A stretch of 64,000 nt of DNA from positions 158,015-222,014 of the forward strand of contig JBBRRB010000006.1 of NCBI GenBank assembly GCA_038225555.1, read 5' to 3'. Both the position numbers and the translations under genes were made by a program. Below, in pieces: positions 62,099 through 64,000 of the stretch; position 1 is the stretch's first letter, and each line of letters begins with the position of its first letter. The notes beneath the pieces were generated by a model that saw nothing but the letters and a program-made list of their open reading frames with translations, was not told where the DNA came from and ran no database searches. Source of the DNA: JANXQZ01 sp038225555 (GTDB lineage Bacteria; Acidobacteriota; Terriglobia; Bryobacterales; Bryobacteraceae).

Positions 62099-63334
62099 CT
62101 ACTTCGACCGTCGCGCGACACGCTTCTGAATGAGTTCGGCGGCTTCAGGCTGGTTATTCTTCAAAGCAGCTTCAAGGGCGCTCACGCCTTTGCGAGTCTG
62201 CATCTCTGGATCGGCACCGCGCGCGAGCAGCAGATCGACCACATCGACCCGGCCCCATGAAGACGCGTAATAGAGCGGCGTGGCGCCTGATTCGTCGTCA
62301 CGCGCATTCACCTCCGCTCCGTGTTCGAGTAGGAGATCCACCACTGCCCGATTTCCGCCCAGGGCTGCGTCATGCAGCGGAGTCATTCCAGTCTTGTTGC
62401 GCTGATTGATTTTGGCCCCGCGGGCGAGCAGCAGATCCACTATGTCCGCAAAGCCCTTCAGACAAGCGTCCTCAAGCGGGGAAGTCCCTTCCGGTCCCAA
62501 TGCGTTGAGATCGGAGCCCTTATCAAGCAGCAAGCCTACGAGTTCCGCTTGATCGCGCAAGATTGCCTCGTGCAGCGCGCGCGGCCCTGACTGGTTCGGC
62601 CCTTTCAATTTTGCCCCTTTGTCGAGCAACGCTTCGGCGACCTTGCCTTGACGATGGTGCAGCGCGTCGTCAAGAGGCGTCGCGCCGCTATTGTCCAGCG
62701 CCCCGACATCCGCGCCGGCGTTGAGCAGCACCGCCACTACTTCGAGATGGCCCTTAATCGACGCCTCGTGCAGCGCCGTGGCTCCCGTCTCTTCGTTCTT
62801 TGCACGGAAATTGGCACCATGCGCTAACAAGACCCGGACCACTTCCGCTTGGCCGCGCCAGCAGGCTTCATCGAGAGGAGTGCTTCCGCCCGCGTCCTTC
62901 GCATCTATGGGCGCGCCTTTGGTCAGCAGCAACTCCACAACCGTGGCCAATCCACGTCCCGCAGCAAGATGCAATGCAGTTGCTCCCGAGCGATCTTTCG
63001 CCTGGATGTCGGCCCCCTTTTCGATTAACAACGTGGCGATCGCAGCGTGATTGGTGATGATGGCGTAATGCAGGGCGGTGGATCCGGCTTCCTTGTGCCT
63101 CGCGTTCACATTGGCTCCCCGATCGAGGAGCAGCCCCACGATGTCTCTGTCTCCGGCCCAAACCGCATCGTGCAGCGCGGTGCCGCCTAATGAGTCAACC
63201 TCATTTACATCGGCGCCCTGATCCAGAAGAATTCGAAGTTTGGCGACATCGCCCGCGCGGGCGGCACGGTGAAGTTCGTCGACATCGGCGGCCCATGCCA
63301 GCAGTGAGAGCGTGGCGAGGAGCCCTAACTTCAT
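62099..63334 (-). CDS. Exported ankyrin-repeat protein
   Basis: 411 aa with a signal peptide (MKLGLLATLSLLAWAADVDE) and some 11 consecutive 33-residue ankyrin repeats filling the rest. Consensus units such as GATALHLAAGRGLATVVELL and TPLHDAALGGNRAVVDLLLE are seen, ending QPEAAELIQKRVARRSK. No other domain. It is probably a periplasmic protein-binding scaffold; the partner is unknown. Its ATG overlaps the stop of the RND transporter gene as ATGA, so it is co-translated with the pump, which suggests but does not prove a link. Confidence 0.9.
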   Translation of the reverse strand: MKLGLLATLSLLAWAADVDELHRAARAGDVAKLRILLDQGADVNEVDSLGGTALHDAVWAGDRDIVGLLLDRGANVNARHKEAGSTALHYAIITNHAAIATLLIEKGADIQAKDRSGATALHLAAGRGLATVVELLLTKGAPIDAKDAGGSTPLDEACWRGQAEVVRVLLAHGANFRAKNEETGATALHEASIKGHLEVVAVLLNAGADVGALDNSGATPLDDALHHRQGKVAEALLDKGAKLKGPNQSGPRALHEAILRDQAELVGLLLDKGSDLNALGPEGTSPLEDACLKGFADIVDLLLARGAKINQRNKTGMTPLHDAALGGNRAVVDLLLEHGAEVNARDDESGATPLYYASSWGRVDVVDLLLARGADPEMQTRKGVSALEAALKNNQPEAAELIQKRVARRSK

Positions 63335-64000
63335 GCCAGATCCAGGCCGCTATCCCCGTCTTCCATTCTTTCGAGGGCAAGCCGATGATCGAAATCGATG
63401 GGCGGGTCCTTGCGTAAGGCGCTGTACACGATGGGAACAATGAACAGCGTCGTCACGGTAGCCAGCAGCAACCCGCCGATCACGGCGCGGCCAAGCGGGG
63501 CGTTCTGCTCGCCACCCTCGCCCCACCCGAGCGCCATCGGAAGCATGCCAATCATCATGGCCGCCGCAGTCATCAACACCGGGCGGATGCGCGTATAACC
63601 TGCCGAGAGCGCCGCCGACCTTGCGTCCATCCCTTCGTCGATCCGTTGATCGTTGGCAAACACAACCATCAAAATGCTGTTCGCGGTCGCGACTCCGATG
63701 CACATGATCGCCCCCATGAGCGATGGCACGCTGAAGGTGGTCTGCGTGATGAAGAGCATCCAAACAATTCCCGCCAGCGCCCCCGGCAGAGCCATTAGAA
63801 TAATGAACGGATCCACCCAGGATTGAAAATTCACGGCCATCAACAGGTACACCAGGATGACTGCAAAAATCATGCCCATCCCGAGCCGGTAGAACGACGT
63901 CTGCATCGTCTCCGCCTGACCGCGCAAGTCGAGCGAAATGCCGCGCGGCAGCTTGGGCGCGAATTCGGCCATGATTTTTTGTACCTCTGTCGCGACTCCG
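63331..64000 (-). CDS. RND efflux transporter, C-terminal part (5' end beyond window)
   Basis: The frame is open at the right edge (GVATEVQKIMAEFAPKLPRG) and ends at 63331 after 223 visible residues. The last membrane half of an AcrB/CzcA-type pump is recognisable: YLLMAVNFQSWVDPFIILMA, LPGALAGIVWMLFI, VPSLMGAIMCIGVATANSIL, then RIRPVLMTAAAMMIGMLPMA and GLLLATVTTLFIVPIVYS. It works as a proton antiporter with an adaptor and outer membrane channel; whether it exports metals or drugs cannot be told from this part. Confidence 0.92.
   Translation of the reverse strand, partial: GVATEVQKIMAEFAPKLPRGISLDLRGQAETMQTSFYRLGMGMIFAVILVYLLMAVNFQSWVDPFIILMALPGALAGIVWMLFITQTTFSVPSLMGAIMCIGVATANSILMVVFANDQRIDEGMDARSAALSAGYTRIRPVLMTAAAMMIGMLPMALGWGEGGEQNAPLGRAVIGGLLLATVTTLFIVPIVYSALRKDPPIDFDHRLALERMEDGDSGLDLA

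Overview
The window reads as chromosome of a free-living, moderately GC-rich Gram-negative bacterium. The best guess is Acidobacteriota, Solibacter/Bryobacter-like. The evidence is an orphan fused MacB/FtsX permease of the kind expanded in that phylum, many small secreted or TAT-like proteins, and the style of the RNase G and Rho insertions. This placement is an inference from protein character, not from rRNA. No rRNA, tRNA, CRISPR array or intact mobile element was seen.

Layout. 1-10.6 kb (minus): the rplA-rplJ-rplL-rpoB-rpoC transcription/translation cluster, with rpoC running off the left edge and no rplK next to rplA. 10.8-14.4 kb: a TrmB-type regulator divergent from an AAA+ ATPase/VWA-protein pair. 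14.4-20.1 kb (minus): orphan ABC permease, a membrane acyltransferase-like protein, an atypical Nramp-type transporter and a zinc-ribbon rhomboid protease. 20.1-28.8 kb: M48 protease, thiG, a tandem pair of glycine-zipper proteins, pentapeptide protein, PIG-L deacetylase, M20 peptidase, frr and nagA. 28.9-31.5 kb: MFS transporter and Old Yellow Enzyme overlapping as one unit.

31.5-34.3 kb holds the most striking locus. A radical SAM protein appears to be a selenoprotein: its reading frame stops at TGA directly after a Cys, but continues in frame as Ala-Glu-Pro and eight more residues, with a bacterial SECIS-like hairpin in that extension. It is divergent from a small sigma-factor-like gene across an AT-rich, palindrome-bearing spacer, and is followed by a decayed DUF2971 gene.

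34.4-44.5 kb: a beta-propeller protein, then the cell-shape operon mreB-mreC-mreD-mrdA-rodA, then an RNase G whose S1 domain is split by a disordered insertion of about 370 residues. 44.5-48.1 kb is a gene graveyard: rhodanese fragment, degenerate ISNCY-like transposase, decayed Gfo/Idh/MocA oxidoreductase and a frameshifted GAF-histidine kinase. 48.1-64 kb (minus): S41 peptidase, purK-purE-icd, a REPIN-like repeat, rho-engB-lon, clpX-tig-metK without clpP, an ankyrin-repeat protein and the end of an RND efflux pump.

The housekeeping parts (RNA polymerase, ribosomal stalk, Rho, Lon/ClpX/trigger factor, Mre/Rod) are intact. Accessory material and decay concentrate at 31-35 kb and 44.5-48 kb.
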